Shown here piece after piece: positions 25,325-34,947 of a DNA stretch of 64,000 bases. The stretch is taken from NCBI GenBank assembly GCA_903926385.1, contig CAIYIS010000045.1, forward strand, positions 62,001 through 126,000. The letters are read 5' to 3'. How positions within the stretch are numbered: the stretch's first letter is position 1; each line of letters starts with the position of its first letter. The translations under genes were made by a program, and so were the position numbers. The notes beneath the pieces are model-generated. The model searched no databases and was not told the DNA's origin. It was given only the letters and a program-made list of their open reading frames with translations. Source of the stretch: an uncultured Bacteroidota bacterium (lineage in GTDB: Bacteria; Bacteroidota; Bacteroidia; 2-12-FULL-35-15).

Positions 25325-25686
25325 TTATTCTCCACTACTGCTGACGAAATGATAGCTCCATCAATAATGTGAAGCATTTCTTTCACTTCGGTTTCTTCTT
25401 CTGTTTTAACCCTCCGTTTGTAAATCATCATTACATATTCGTTGTTTACTGTCAACGAAACGAGTTCGTAATTTAATTCTGGGAATCTTTTAAAGGAATC
25501 GCCCCACCACTTGCGCATGGCTTCTTTTCCCTTAATCACACCCTTAGTTTCGGGTTGCAATACTTTTAGTTTCGGACTGTAATGGTCTGCATCCTCATGA
25601 TACAAACTAAGCAGCTTTTCGATGTCGTGCTCGTTAAAGGCTTCAATCCAGTTTTTGGTGATTTTAAAGTTGGTTTCTATTATCAT
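25321..25686 (-). CDS. NTF2/SnoaL-like fold protein
   Basis: 121 residues. Opening helix ITKNWIEAFNEHDIEKLLSLYHEDADHYSP and later GKEAMRKWWGDSFKRFPELNYELV are the standard SnoaL-like (DUF4440-type) pattern; the WWGDSFKRFP stretch lines the cavity in this fold. Enzymatic or binding function cannot be told. It is convergent with and overlaps the S4 gene by four bases. Upstream, 25687-25974 shows no gene. Confidence 0.8.
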   Translation of the reverse strand: MIIETNFKITKNWIEAFNEHDIEKLLSLYHEDADHYSPKLKVLQPETKGVIKGKEAMRKWWGDSFKRFPELNYELVSLTVNNEYVMMIYKRRVKTEEETEVKEMLHIIDGAIISSAVVENN

Positions 25687-25974
25687 AAAATGGTTTTTGG
25701 TAAAATTAGTTGAAAAATCAATTATAAATTAATTTGGACATTTGTTTTTTTTATAATTGTATTTGTATTTTTGGCCATTATCACATATTAAAGGAACAAA
25801 AATTGCACAACTAAAAATGAAAATTAATTAGTTAGCAGATTGAAGGTGTGTACGAAAATGCGCCTCCATTAGTTTATAAACATTAGGGAAATACCTTTCA
25901 TAAATAGACAAGTGGGTTGACTTTAGCAATAATCATCACTCTGAATAGTTGAAAGGATTGCCCTTAATTAAGAA

Positions 25975-27084
25975 ATGCAAATAAAGAAAAGAACTACATA
26001 CACAAAGTTACTAAAAGCTGTTATGCTTAGCTTTGTTGTCTTCGGTAGTTTTTGCTTATCCGCCCAAACAAAAGGGAAAAATCTGGTTCCTAACCCAAGT
26101 TTTGAAGAACATAAAAACAAAGCCAATGATATAAAAAATGCTACCCCCTGGAAAGGTGTAGGCACTGTGGATTATTATATGAAGGTGGAGAAAATAGATA
26201 CCTCAGAGTACAAGGGAGCTCATAAAGGAAACTGCTATGCCGGATTAAGATTTCAGGAAGAATACAAGGAATACATGTATGTTCAATTACTCGAGCCACT
26301 GGAAAAAGACAGAACTTATTTCTTTAGAATGTACGTAAGACTGCTCTCAGCAAGTACGGTAACAGTTCGACAATTGGGTGTATATTTCTCTCCCGAACCA
26401 TTTAAATACGGGATGACTTTTGACGAAGCCGGATTAATAGATACAACTTATCAGAAAGGAATTTCGGGAAAAAACTGGTTGCCAATTCAAGGGAATTATG
26501 TTTCGCACGGGGGAGAGAAATATATTATTATTGGAAATTTCGCTGCCAATATGAAAGCAGATTTTGTGAAACAGAATAGATGGGATTTGTTTTCATTCAA
26601 AGAAGCCTATTATTTTATTGATGATGTTAGTTTGAGGAAAAAATTAATAGCATCTGATACACTTAAAATCCCTGTACCAACTGTAAAAGCACCGGTTAAA
26701 AAGCCTAAAATAGAAAGAATATATCCCGATAATCTTACAACCGGACAAACTATTATAGTGAAGAATATTTACTTCGAATCGGGTACAGCAAAATTAAAAG
26801 TGACTTCTGAAAAAGGGTTAAACCAGCTGGAAGGATTATTGAATAATCATCCGTTTATGGAAGTGCAATTTAATGGATATACCGACAATACCGGAAATTC
26901 ATCAACCAATATAAAGTTGTCTAAAGAGAGGGCAAAGGCGGTGTATGAATATTTAAAAAAGGATGGTATTACAAATCCGATGACCTATAAAGGATTTGGA
27001 GAGATAAAACCGATAGCACCAAATGATACGGATGAAAACAGAGCAAAAAACAGAAGAATAGAATGTGTAATCATTAAGCAATAA
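25975..27084 (+). CDS. OmpA-family outer membrane protein
   Basis: 369 residues. Signal peptide (about 1-30, ending CLSAQT), then a beta-sandwich-like module opening NLVPNPSFEEH (residues 36-46) typical of carbohydrate-binding-like lectin folds. A proline/lysine linker near 235 leads to an OmpA peptidoglycan-binding domain (about 260-369: IYFESGTAKLK, NGYTDNTGNSSTNIKLSKERAKAV, NRRIECVI). The NIKLSKERAKAV and NRR positions include the diaminopimelate-binding residues. It probably anchors the outer membrane to the cell wall. The MFS gene follows 24 bp later. Confidence 0.9.
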   Translation: MQIKKRTTYTKLLKAVMLSFVVFGSFCLSAQTKGKNLVPNPSFEEHKNKANDIKNATPWKGVGTVDYYMKVEKIDTSEYKGAHKGNCYAGLRFQEEYKEYMYVQLLEPLEKDRTYFFRMYVRLLSASTVTVRQLGVYFSPEPFKYGMTFDEAGLIDTTYQKGISGKNWLPIQGNYVSHGGEKYIIIGNFAANMKADFVKQNRWDLFSFKEAYYFIDDVSLRKKLIASDTLKIPVPTVKAPVKKPKIERIYPDNLTTGQTIIVKNIYFESGTAKLKVTSEKGLNQLEGLLNNHPFMEVQFNGYTDNTGNSSTNIKLSKERAKAVYEYLKKDGITNPMTYKGFGEIKPIAPNDTDENRAKNRRIECVIIKQ

Positions 27085-27108
27085 TTAACCAGCCTAAACT
27101 CAAAAAAC

Positions 27109-28401
27109 ATGAATCAACTTAAAAAAGGCGATAAGCGATTAATCAATGCCTGGACATTTTACGATTGGGCCAACTCCTCTTATCCGCTAGTAATAACAAC
27201 AGCAATCTTTCCTATATTTTATGAAAAAGTAACAAGTACTACAGATGCCAGTGGAAAAGTAATAAACGATGTGGTGAACCTGTTTGGAATCGAATTTATA
27301 AATACCGAACTGTATTCGTATGTGGTGGCTATTTCATTTATTATTGTGTCTTTGTCATCACCTATTCTGTCGGGAATTGCTGATTATAGCGGAAGCAAAA
27401 AGCGTTTTATGCAATTCTTCTGTTTTCTGGGTTCGTTATCCTGTGCATCATTATTTTTCTTCAGCAAAGAAAATCTGGGATTCGGAATGCTTTCCATTTT
27501 ACTTGCCAGTGTAGGTTTCTGGGGAAGTCTGGTGTTTTATAATGCCTATTTGCCCGAAATTGCCGAACCTCAAGACCATGATAAAGTAAGCGCAAAAGGT
27601 TTTGGAATGGGGTATTTCGGGAGTTCCATTTTATTAATCATTAATTTGATTTTGATAAAAGGATTTGGCATGCCGGCCAAATATTCTTTTATTTCAGTTG
27701 CCGTTTGGTGGATTGGATTCGCACAGATTACTTTTGCACGTTTGCCAAATTCAACCAATACAAACACTGCAGAGGGAAGTATAATCTTCAAGGGGTTCAG
27801 AGAACTTAGAAAAGTATGGTCAGAACTAAAACATATTAAACAATTGAAAAGGTATTTAATGGCTTTTTTTATTTACAGTATGGGCGTTCAAACGGTGATG
27901 CTGATGGCCGTATTGTTTGCAAAAAAAGAAATTGTCGGATTAGAAGACAGTAATTTAATAGTAAGTGTGCTCCTTATTCAGTTTGTAGGCATTCTTGGTT
28001 CGTTTCTGTTTTCCCGAATTTCGAACAAGATAGGAAACATTAAAGCACTAGGAATTTCACTTTTTATCTGGATAGGTATTTGTGTTGGAACGTATGCATT
28101 CGTATACACTCCAAATGGGTTTTATGTTGTGGCATGTGCAGTGGGTTTGGTTATGGGCGGTGTTCAGTCTCTGTCGCGATCAACGTATTCAAAATTATTA
28201 CCCGAAACCGAAGACCATGCATCTTACTTCAGCTTTTTTGATGTGTGCGAAAAAATCGGAATAGTTATCGGAATGTTTTCGTTTGGGGCAATAGAAGGAA
28301 TTACCGGAGGTATGCGTAATTCAATACTGGCATTGATTGTATTTTTTATTCTTGGGTTTTTAATTTTACTAACAATTCCGAAATCAAAAAATGTACAATA
28401 G
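27109..28401 (+). CDS. MFS transporter, UMF1/Atg22 family
   Basis: 430 residues with about twelve membrane helices. The start (LINAWTFYDWANSSYPLVITT) and SGIADYSGSKKRFMQFF are the conserved segments of the UMF1/Atg22-like family, named for a yeast vacuolar amino-acid exporter. A later GGVQSLSRSTYSKLLPE is also family-specific. Substrate unknown in bacteria. It lies directly after the OmpA-like gene; the Fe-S protein gene follows by 69 bp. Confidence 0.9.
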   Translation: MNQLKKGDKRLINAWTFYDWANSSYPLVITTAIFPIFYEKVTSTTDASGKVINDVVNLFGIEFINTELYSYVVAISFIIVSLSSPILSGIADYSGSKKRFMQFFCFLGSLSCASLFFFSKENLGFGMLSILLASVGFWGSLVFYNAYLPEIAEPQDHDKVSAKGFGMGYFGSSILLIINLILIKGFGMPAKYSFISVAVWWIGFAQITFARLPNSTNTNTAEGSIIFKGFRELRKVWSELKHIKQLKRYLMAFFIYSMGVQTVMLMAVLFAKKEIVGLEDSNLIVSVLLIQFVGILGSFLFSRISNKIGNIKALGISLFIWIGICVGTYAFVYTPNGFYVVACAVGLVMGGVQSLSRSTYSKLLPETEDHASYFSFFDVCEKIGIVIGMFSFGAIEGITGGMRNSILALIVFFILGFLILLTIPKSKNVQ

Positions 28402-28470
28402 TTTTTATTAGTAATTTCGTGAAATTTGTAAGACAGCCCGAACAGAGCATAAGGCCTTATTTAGTATAAT

Positions 28471-29193
28471 ATGATTGTAGATATTTTTATTCCTTGTTTT
28501 ATCGACCAGATGTATCCTGATACAGGATTTAACATGGTTAAAATTTTAGAGAAAGTAGGTTGTGGTGTAAATTACAATCACGAACAAACGTGTTGTGGAC
28601 AGCCGGCTTTTAACAGTGGGCGATGGGACGATTGTAAACAGGTAGGCGAAAAATTTATTCGTGAATTTCAGAACGACCGATACATTGTGTGTCCTTCGGC
28701 ATCTTGTGTTGCCATGATTAAGAATTATTATCCCGAAATGTTTCATAATTCGGTTTTGCATAATCAATACAAACAAATTCAGAAGAACATTTATGAGTTT
28801 TCGGACTTTATGGTAAATGTTTTAAAGATAACCGACCTGGGAGCAACACTAAATGGTGTAGCTACTTTTCACGACTCGTGCTCTGCATTGCGCGATTACG
28901 GAATAAAAAAAGAACCACGCATATTGCTCGAAAAAGTGCGAGGACTGGAGTTAAGAGAAATGAAAGACACAGATATTTGCTGTGGTTTTGGTGGAAGTTT
29001 TGCTGTAAAAGCTGAACCTATTTCGGTAAGCATGGGTTTGCAGAAACTGGAAAACGTTAAAGCAACAAATGCCGAATACCTTATTTCTACTGATGTTTCC
29101 TGTTTGATGCATCTAAGTGGACTAGACGCTGCCAAGGAAAAACCAATTAAGATGATGCACCTTTGTGATGTACTCGCATCAGGTTGGGATTAG
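28471..29193 (+). CDS. CCG-domain (Fe-S)-binding protein, LutA/YkgE-like
   Basis: 240 residues with two CCG domains: CCGQPAFNSG (C41-C42) and CCGFGG (about C170-C171), each with an upstream cysteine (IPCFIDQMYP, residue 9; HDSC). These bind an iron-sulfur cluster as in heterodisulfide reductase subunit B and LutA, part of the LutABC L-lactate oxidation system. LutB and LutC are not in the window, so lactate use is only a family-level hypothesis. Full length for LutA. Confidence 0.88.
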   Translation: MIVDIFIPCFIDQMYPDTGFNMVKILEKVGCGVNYNHEQTCCGQPAFNSGRWDDCKQVGEKFIREFQNDRYIVCPSASCVAMIKNYYPEMFHNSVLHNQYKQIQKNIYEFSDFMVNVLKITDLGATLNGVATFHDSCSALRDYGIKKEPRILLEKVRGLELREMKDTDICCGFGGSFAVKAEPISVSMGLQKLENVKATNAEYLISTDVSCLMHLSGLDAAKEKPIKMMHLCDVLASGWD

Positions 29194-29205
29194 TCCTTTC
29201 TATTA

Positions 29206-29652
29206 TCAATCTTCGAACACAGGTATAGTTTCCAGATAACGGAATGAATTGGTGGTGTAGTCCATCAGGCAACAAAAATGATTTAATCCATTTGTAACAA
29301 TCAGGTATTTTACTTTAAACGTCATGTTGTAAGTAGCTATTTGATGAAATGTTTCTTGTGTAATTTTCACTTCCGGAGCTTTACATTCCACCATCAAATA
29401 AGGTTGCCCCTGTTTATCGTACGATAAGATATCTGCCCTTTTTTTACGTTGATTATATTTCAATCCAATTTCTACTGCTATGAGCGAAGACGGAAAATTA
29501 CGTTCCTGAATCAGAAATTGCAATATGTTTTGCCTTACCCATTCTTCGGGAGTAAGCACTACATATTTCCTGCGGAACGAATCGTAAATTTCGGTTACGT
29601 CTCCATTCTTTCGAAGTTTAAATTGATACTCGGGCAGATTTAGTGGTTGCAT
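29206..29652 (-). CDS. HsdR_N-type (PD-(D/E)XK) nuclease-like protein
   Basis: 148 residues. The core is a restriction-endonuclease-like fold: LTPEEWVRQNILQFLI, E61, then RADILSYD (D74) and LMVECKAP (E89-C-K91). This equals the isolated N-terminal domain of type I restriction HsdR subunits but with no helicase, methylase or specificity subunit nearby. Such stand-alone proteins are common and conserved in Bacteroidota, often near holA, which is 3 kb away here. A housekeeping DNA role is more likely than restriction. Convergent with the LutA-like gene 12 bp away. Confidence 0.85.
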   Translation of the reverse strand: MQPLNLPEYQFKLRKNGDVTEIYDSFRRKYVVLTPEEWVRQNILQFLIQERNFPSSLIAVEIGLKYNQRKKRADILSYDKQGQPYLMVECKAPEVKITQETFHQIATYNMTFKVKYLIVTNGLNHFCCLMDYTTNSFRYLETIPVFED

Positions 29653-29715
29653 TATTTCTAATAATATTCTGCACGAAAGTACGAAATGAAGATTGAAAAA
29701 AACAATTATTGTATG

Positions 29716-29734
29716 GAGATAAAAGATTTATCTC
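29716..29734. promoter_or_regulatory. Inverted repeat GAGATAAA-AGA-TTTATCTC in a divergent intergenic region
   Basis: A perfect 8-bp inverted repeat between the divergent HsdR_N-like and membrane-protein genes. It could be an operator or a leader hairpin of the plus-strand gene. Confidence 0.4.
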
Positions 29735-29764
29735 TATCTTTCCAATCATTCTAAAAAGTAAGAA

Positions 29765-31573
29765 ATGGCAGTGTGGAAAACGCTTCAGAAATTTGTATGT
29801 GAATTTATTTTACTGTTTGGCATTATTTTGCTGTTCACTACTCGCGACTGCAAGATAGCATGGGATAAAATGATAACTGCCGATGGTTCGGGATACTATG
29901 TATATCTGCCCGCCACATTTATATATCATGATTTATCATTCGAATTTTTTAACCAGGTGCAACCAAAATATTATGCACCGAGCAGCAATCCTCCTACCTG
30001 GAATTTCATTAATAAATTTGATGGCATAAGAGTCAATAAATATTTTCCGGGAGTAGCTGTGTTGTGTATTCCTTTTTTCTTTGCAGCTCATGTACTGGCC
30101 CATATAAGCGGTATGCCTGCCGATGGCTATTCGCCCATATACCAATATGCAATTGGACTTGCGGCCTTGTTCTATTGCTGGCTGGGGTTATACTTTTTGA
30201 AAAAAACATTACAACGTTTTAAATTCAGTACTGTCACTATTTTCTGGACCATACTCGCTCTGTTTATAGGAACCAATTTATTGTACCAAACGGTGTATTA
30301 TTCCAGTGCTTCACATGTGTTCTTGTTTTTTCTGATAACCTCAGCATCGTATTATCTCATCCTTGTTTTTGAGGCAAACGAAAATGCTCAACCTGCATTA
30401 TTAAAAGCCATGTTGCTGATGGCACTCATTGCTATTACACGTCCTCAGGATTTACTTTTGCTGATTCTACTGCCTTTTCTGGGTGCTACTTTACCGAAAA
30501 TTCAGGGTCTGATAAAACAAAACATCACGCAATTAAAATTTTGGATTACATTTTTGGTGTGTGTAATAATTGTTGGCATTGCGCCAATGCTCTGGTATGT
30601 TCAAACAGGCCGACTGTTTTTAAATCCATACACAGGCGAACATTATAATTTCAGTAATCCACATTTTGTGGATGCCTTGTTTAGTTTCCGCAAGGGATGG
30701 TTGCTCTACACACCACTCGTGGGATTGAGTTTGTTTGGCTTGTTTAAAATGCCGAATAAATTAAAAGCGATTAATGTTTTACTTTTTTTATTAGTAGTTG
30801 TTTTCATCAATAGTTGCTGGTGGAGTTGGACATTCGGCCCCACATCATATAGTCAGCGACCAATGGTAGATTATTATTTTGTGCCGGCTGTTTTGCTTGC
30901 TTTCCTAATTGACAAAACGAGCAATAACAAGACAGGAATAGTTATAAAAATTCTCGTGGTGATTTTATGCGGAATTAGTTTACTTCAAACGTATCAGTTC
31001 CGTAATGGAATAATGCCTTGTGATTATAATTCAAAAGAAAATTATTTCAAAAATTTCTTTCAAACAAAATCCATTGCTATTTATCCTATACCTAAAAATA
31101 TTGTTACCAATTACTCTGCACATACATTTGATTTCGATAAGGCCGATAGTCCTAAACCGGTAACCAATGAAGAACATTATTCTGGAAGCAGTGCTATATA
31201 TTGCACTGCCGAAAGTCCTTACAGTGCAGGTGCTCAACTGCCCATTCCGCTTTATATGAAAAATGATGGTGTATCGAAAGTGAGAGCGAGAGCAATGGTA
31301 AAATCATTGCTACAGCAAGGCAAATGCACATTGGTACTCGATTTTGTACGGGGAGGAAAATCGGTGAGTTGGAACGGTTTTGAAGTGCAACCGTACATTC
31401 ACAACACTAACTGGACACGAATGGAATTCGGATTGATACTGCCCGACACTGTGCAGGCAGCCACCGACAGTTTGAAATTTTATTTCTGGGATGATAAAGG
31501 AGGCAAAACATTTATTGATGATGTGAGCATCGAATTCATCACTACCGACCCTACTTATGAACTTCATCCCTAA
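29765..31573 (+). CDS. Polytopic membrane protein, glycosyltransferase-like
   Basis: 602 residues. About eleven membrane helices lie between residues 10 and 425. The first loop carries AWDKMITADGSGYYVYLPATF and later NKYFPGVAVLCIPFF, an arrangement resembling GT39/GT87-type mannosyl- or dolichyl-type transferases, but the canonical acidic pair is not clear. The C-terminal 170 residues form a soluble beta-rich domain (FDFDKADSPKPVTNEEHYSG to FIDDVSIEF) that looks like a carbohydrate-binding jelly roll. Function unproven. Confidence 0.65.
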   Translation: MAVWKTLQKFVCEFILLFGIILLFTTRDCKIAWDKMITADGSGYYVYLPATFIYHDLSFEFFNQVQPKYYAPSSNPPTWNFINKFDGIRVNKYFPGVAVLCIPFFFAAHVLAHISGMPADGYSPIYQYAIGLAALFYCWLGLYFLKKTLQRFKFSTVTIFWTILALFIGTNLLYQTVYYSSASHVFLFFLITSASYYLILVFEANENAQPALLKAMLLMALIAITRPQDLLLLILLPFLGATLPKIQGLIKQNITQLKFWITFLVCVIIVGIAPMLWYVQTGRLFLNPYTGEHYNFSNPHFVDALFSFRKGWLLYTPLVGLSLFGLFKMPNKLKAINVLLFLLVVVFINSCWWSWTFGPTSYSQRPMVDYYFVPAVLLAFLIDKTSNNKTGIVIKILVVILCGISLLQTYQFRNGIMPCDYNSKENYFKNFFQTKSIAIYPIPKNIVTNYSAHTFDFDKADSPKPVTNEEHYSGSSAIYCTAESPYSAGAQLPIPLYMKNDGVSKVRARAMVKSLLQQGKCTLVLDFVRGGKSVSWNGFEVQPYIHNTNWTRMEFGLILPDTVQAATDSLKFYFWDDKGGKTFIDDVSIEFITTDPTYELHP

Positions 31574-31612
31574 AAACAGTAATGGCACAATCATCATCGC
31601 GTTTGTATTTTG

Positions 31613-31620
31613 TATATTTG
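31613..31620 (+). promoter_or_regulatory. -7 promoter element (TATATTTG) for amn
   Basis: TAnnTTTG match 53 bp before the AMP nucleosidase start; no -33 TTG at normal spacing. Confidence 0.5.
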
Positions 31621-31673
31621 CACGCATTCATTATTTCGAATCCATTTATATTTTTTAATCAAGTAAACTAAAG

Positions 31674-32444
31674 ATGAAAACCAAAGAAGATATTGTAAAA
31701 AACTGGTTGCCCCGTTACACAGGCACTCCGCTTGATGAATTTGGCAAATATATATTGCTGACTAATTTTGGAAGTTATGTAAAAATGTTTGCTCAATGGA
31801 ATGCTGTAGAAGTAAAAGGCGCTGAAATGCCCATGCCTAACGCTACAGCTAATGGCATCACCATAATAAATTTCGGAATGGGAAGCGCCAATGCAGCTAC
31901 CATTATGGATTTGCTGGGTGCAGTGGAGCCCGAAGCAGTATTATTTCTGGGCAAATGCGGGGGACTTAAAAAGAAAAATGAACTTGGAGATTTAATTTTA
32001 CCCATTGCAGCCATCAGAGGAGAAGGTACATCTAACGATTATTTTCCGCCCGAAGTGCCTGCATTACCAGCCTTCAGTTTGCAAAAAGCAATTTCTACTA
32101 CTATCCGAAATCATAACAAAGATTACTGGACAGGTACGGTGTATACCACTAACCGAAGGGTGTGGGAGCATGACGAAGAGTTTAAAGCTTATCTTCGTAA
32201 GATACGTGCAATGGGAATTGATATGGAAACAGCAACCATTTTTTCCACCGGATTTTTTAATGAAATACCAACCGGAGCATTGCTGCTGGTAAGCGACCAG
32301 CCAATGGTGGTGGAAGGTGTTAAAACTACTGAGTCGGATAAAGTGGTAACAAAGAATTTTGTGGAAGAGCATCTTAAAATAGGTATCGATTCGCTGAACG
32401 AGCTTATCAACAAAGGGCTTACCGTAAAACATCTTCGGTTTTAA
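31674..32444 (+). CDS. amn: AMP nucleosidase
   Basis: 256 residues, the short Bacteroidota form lacking the N-terminal regulatory domain of E. coli Amn. Phosphorylase-fold motifs: INFGMGSANAATIMDLL, LFLGKCGGLK, GDLILPIAAIRGEGTSNDY and AMGIDMETATIFSTGF, where the ME/T segment binds ribose. LLLVSDQPM near residue 204 supplies the catalytic aspartate. It cleaves AMP to adenine and ribose 5-phosphate in purine salvage. Followed by two hairpins and holA on the same strand. Confidence 0.92.
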   Translation: MKTKEDIVKNWLPRYTGTPLDEFGKYILLTNFGSYVKMFAQWNAVEVKGAEMPMPNATANGITIINFGMGSANAATIMDLLGAVEPEAVLFLGKCGGLKKKNELGDLILPIAAIRGEGTSNDYFPPEVPALPAFSLQKAISTTIRNHNKDYWTGTVYTTNRRVWEHDEEFKAYLRKIRAMGIDMETATIFSTGFFNEIPTGALLLVSDQPMVVEGVKTTESDKVVTKNFVEEHLKIGIDSLNELINKGLTVKHLRF

Positions 32445-32462
32445 TAGCCTTTGCTCATTTCC

Positions 32463-32533
32463 CCGCAAGGGAAGATATGCAGCAGGCAATAGTAAATAGA
32501 TAACAGAATAATTTTCCTCCTTGCGGAGGATTG
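32463..32533. repeat. Two GC-rich hairpins between amn and holA
   Basis: TTCCC-CGCAA-GGGAA near 32459-32475 and TCCTCC-TTGC-GGAGGA near 32517-32532, separated by 40 bp. Same class as the dispersed palindromic elements at 6868 and 9737. The second ends 17 bp before the holA start. Confidence 0.6.
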
Positions 32534-32549
32534 ATGAAGAAAGAGGCTT

Positions 32550-33608
32550 ATGGAATTTAATCAACTCATGACGGAATTAAAAAGTAAGGTGTACAGACCG
32601 GTTTACTTTTTAATGGGTGACGAACCTTATTTTATTGACATGGTTTCGGATTACATTGAAAAAAATGTGCTGGACGAAATGGAAAAAGAATTTAATCAGA
32701 CAGTGATGTATGGTGCTGATGTTACAGCTGACGATGTGTTTGCTGCTGCCAGACGTTTTCCGATGATGAGCGAATATCAGGTGATTATTGTTAAAGAAGC
32801 TCAGAACATTAAAAACATTGCCGGAAAAGAAAAAGAAGGAGACAGCGAGAAAGAAAAGAAAGGTGCAGAAAAAGCGAAGTTCCCAATAGAGCTGTATCTC
32901 GACAACCCTCAAAAATCAACCATTCTGGTTATTTGTTATAAATATAAATCGGTTGACAAACGTACTGCAATTTACAAACAGCTAGATAAAAAAGCAGTGA
33001 TACTCGAATCGAAGAAGATATACGACAATCAGGTGGCGGCCTGGATTGACAACTATTTGAAAGGAAAAGGATATATCATTGGCCCCAAAGCAAGCTCCAT
33101 ACTGGCCGAATGCCTAGGGACAAGTTTGAGTAAAATTACCAACGAGCTGGATAAGCTGATGATTAACTTGCCTGCTAAATCTGAAATCACTCTTGATATT
33201 ATTGAAGCCAACATTGGTATTTCGAAAGATTTTAATGTGTTTGAATTACAAAATGCATTGGGCAAAAAAGATGTACTCAAAGCCAATCGCATCATCAATT
33301 ATTTTGCTGCTAACGAAAAGGAGCATCCATTGCCCATGACTTTATCCATCCTGTTCGGATATTTTTATAAACTGATGTTGTATCATGCTTTGCCTGATAA
33401 ATCAAAGAATTCGGTGATGGCGGGATTAGGAGTGCCGTTTAATTTTGTAGAAGATTACAAACTGGCGGCAAGCAATTTTCCGATGGATAAACTGAAACGT
33501 ATATTTTCTTACCTCCGCGAATACGACCTTAAATCAAAGGGTGTAGACAATGGCTCTTCGTCTAACGGAGAATTGCTGAAAGAAATGGTGTTTAAAATTT
33601 TGCATTAA
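32550..33608 (+). CDS. holA: DNA polymerase III subunit delta
   Basis: 352 residues, full length. The delta subunit is the clamp-loader wrench that opens the sliding clamp. Visible features: YFLMGDEPYFIDMVSDYIEKNVLD at residues 19-42 (the degenerate P-loop region of HolA), FPMMSEYQVIIVKEAQ, a lysine/glutamate insertion near residues 95-112, and the domain III helices LGTSLSKITNELDKLMI. The final helices end KGVDNGSSSNGELLKEMVFKIL as in other Bacteroidota HolA proteins. It ends 20 bp before a convergent DUF1801 gene. Confidence 0.94.
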   Translation: MEFNQLMTELKSKVYRPVYFLMGDEPYFIDMVSDYIEKNVLDEMEKEFNQTVMYGADVTADDVFAAARRFPMMSEYQVIIVKEAQNIKNIAGKEKEGDSEKEKKGAEKAKFPIELYLDNPQKSTILVICYKYKSVDKRTAIYKQLDKKAVILESKKIYDNQVAAWIDNYLKGKGYIIGPKASSILAECLGTSLSKITNELDKLMINLPAKSEITLDIIEANIGISKDFNVFELQNALGKKDVLKANRIINYFAANEKEHPLPMTLSILFGYFYKLMLYHALPDKSKNSVMAGLGVPFNFVEDYKLAASNFPMDKLKRIFSYLREYDLKSKGVDNGSSSNGELLKEMVFKILH

Positions 33609-33628
33609 TAGCACCCTTTGAGGCGTTG

Positions 33629-34021
33629 TTATTTCATATACCCCATTTTCTGCCACACTTCCATTCCTTTCTTTAAAAGCGCCTGCAGCTCTTTAATGTC
33701 CACCTGTTCAGTTTTGGTGTAATTAAAACAAGTTTTGCCTTTCAGCAATTTTATCGAATTTGGAATAAGCGGTATAAATGTTTTTTCGTTGTAATACATC
33801 GGAAAAAAATGAAAACTCACCATGGTTTTATTGGCCACCACACCCACAAACCACATACCCGGCACCAGTTCTTTTTTGCTGCCATACACCACTTCTTTAT
33901 TTCCCATCAGTTGCATCCCTTGTTCGCTGCGGGTTTTTATAACCATAGGAGGACAACATTTTTCGAGTTCTGTAGATATTAATTTTACTATTTCTTTTTT
34001 GGTTGCTTCGCTTACGGTCAT
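33629..34021 (-). CDS. DUF1801-family protein
   Basis: 130 residues. The region MWFVGVVANKTMVSFHFFPMYYN followed by LKGKTCFNYTKTEQVD is the DUF1801/YdhG-like pattern, where the latter corresponds to the GKGxxRF segment. Fold related to YdhG/frataxin-like domains; function unknown. A -7 element (TACTTTTG) at 34044-34051 lies 22 bp upstream. Confidence 0.78.
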   Translation of the reverse strand: MTVSEATKKEIVKLISTELEKCCPPMVIKTRSEQGMQLMGNKEVVYGSKKELVPGMWFVGVVANKTMVSFHFFPMYYNEKTFIPLIPNSIKLLKGKTCFNYTKTEQVDIKELQALLKKGMEVWQKMGYMK

Positions 34022-34043
34022 AATTTGTTGGTTTAGTTTTTTT

Positions 34044-34051
34044 CAAAAGTA
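34044..34051 (-). promoter_or_regulatory. -7 promoter element (TACTTTTG) for the DUF1801 gene
   Basis: TAnnTTTG match on the minus strand 22 bp before the start codon. Confidence 0.45.
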
Positions 34052-34204
34052 AATATTTTGTTTTACTTTTATACTCGGAATAGTTAATTGCTAATTTTTA
34101 TTGATGCGCAATATTTTTATTCTTTTTTCGTTTATTTAAAGAGGGCCAATTTTACACAACAGCCCATTCGAAAAATGTAGTTTTTGATTTTATAAAATAG
34201 ACTC

Positions 34205-34777
34205 ATGCAGACAAAGCATATTGACTATTTATCGAAATGGATGCGTATGGCAAGCCAGCATACCTCCCTCACCACAGCTCAACAAAGGAGTTTGATAGAT
34301 TGTTTTTGTTTGGAAAAGCATAGCGACAAAGAAGTATGGTTAAAAGAAGGCCAGGAGTGTAAACGTGTGGGCATACTGTATTCGGGCCTTTACAAGTGTA
34401 TCGGTAAAGATAAGAGAGGCCATTCCCAATTGAAGGATTTATTTTTTAATCCTTACAATCCCATGGTGGCCGACTGGGACAGTTACACCACCCGCTTACC
34501 TTCCCAAAACAAAATTGTGTCGGCTGGCGATAGCGAAATACTTTGTATCAGGAGTCATCAAATAGAGAGCTTGTCGCAGGAGCATGTGCCGGTGCTTAAC
34601 TTATTTCAGCTGTTGATGCATAATTCCGACAAAGCCCGAATGAAACTAATCGAATCGTATTGGTCATTGAAATGCAGCAAGCGCAAACTTAAGTTTGCAG
34701 AAGATTATCCCGAAGTTTTCAAACATTTAACCAATAAAGAATGTTGTCAGTTTTTGTGGATTTCGAAAAACTCTTAA
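34205..34777 (+). CDS. Crp/Fnr-like protein with shortened HTH
   Basis: 190 residues. The first 120 residues form a cyclic-nucleotide-binding-type beta-roll (EVWLKEGQECKRVGILYSGLY), then a dimer helix and the start of a helix-turn-helix: FAEDYPEVFKHLTNKECCQFLWISKNS. Bacteroidota Crp/Fnr proteins normally continue after this point with LSRIR, the recognition-helix end; here the stop codon comes first, and neither other frame resumes the motif. DNA binding may be impaired. No cAMP-binding signature is seen. The second 42-bp array starts 260 bp downstream. Confidence 0.8.
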   Translation: MQTKHIDYLSKWMRMASQHTSLTTAQQRSLIDCFCLEKHSDKEVWLKEGQECKRVGILYSGLYKCIGKDKRGHSQLKDLFFNPYNPMVADWDSYTTRLPSQNKIVSAGDSEILCIRSHQIESLSQEHVPVLNLFQLLMHNSDKARMKLIESYWSLKCSKRKLKFAEDYPEVFKHLTNKECCQFLWISKNS

Positions 34778-34947
34778 CCTTTTTCTTGTATTCATTCCTC
34801 CTATACTCCAATTTTCCATTTTTGGGGTAAAATCTCTTTTCTTCCGCTTTTAAAACAAATCATCACTATATTAATAGTACCCCCCAAACTCCCCCACCGA
34901 AAAAAATATTTTTTCAAATAATCCCGACTCGGGATAATTTGAAAATC

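Noticed and set aside
29206-29652. Type I restriction system
   Set aside because: Only the HsdR N-terminal domain is present, with no helicase, methylase or specificity genes.
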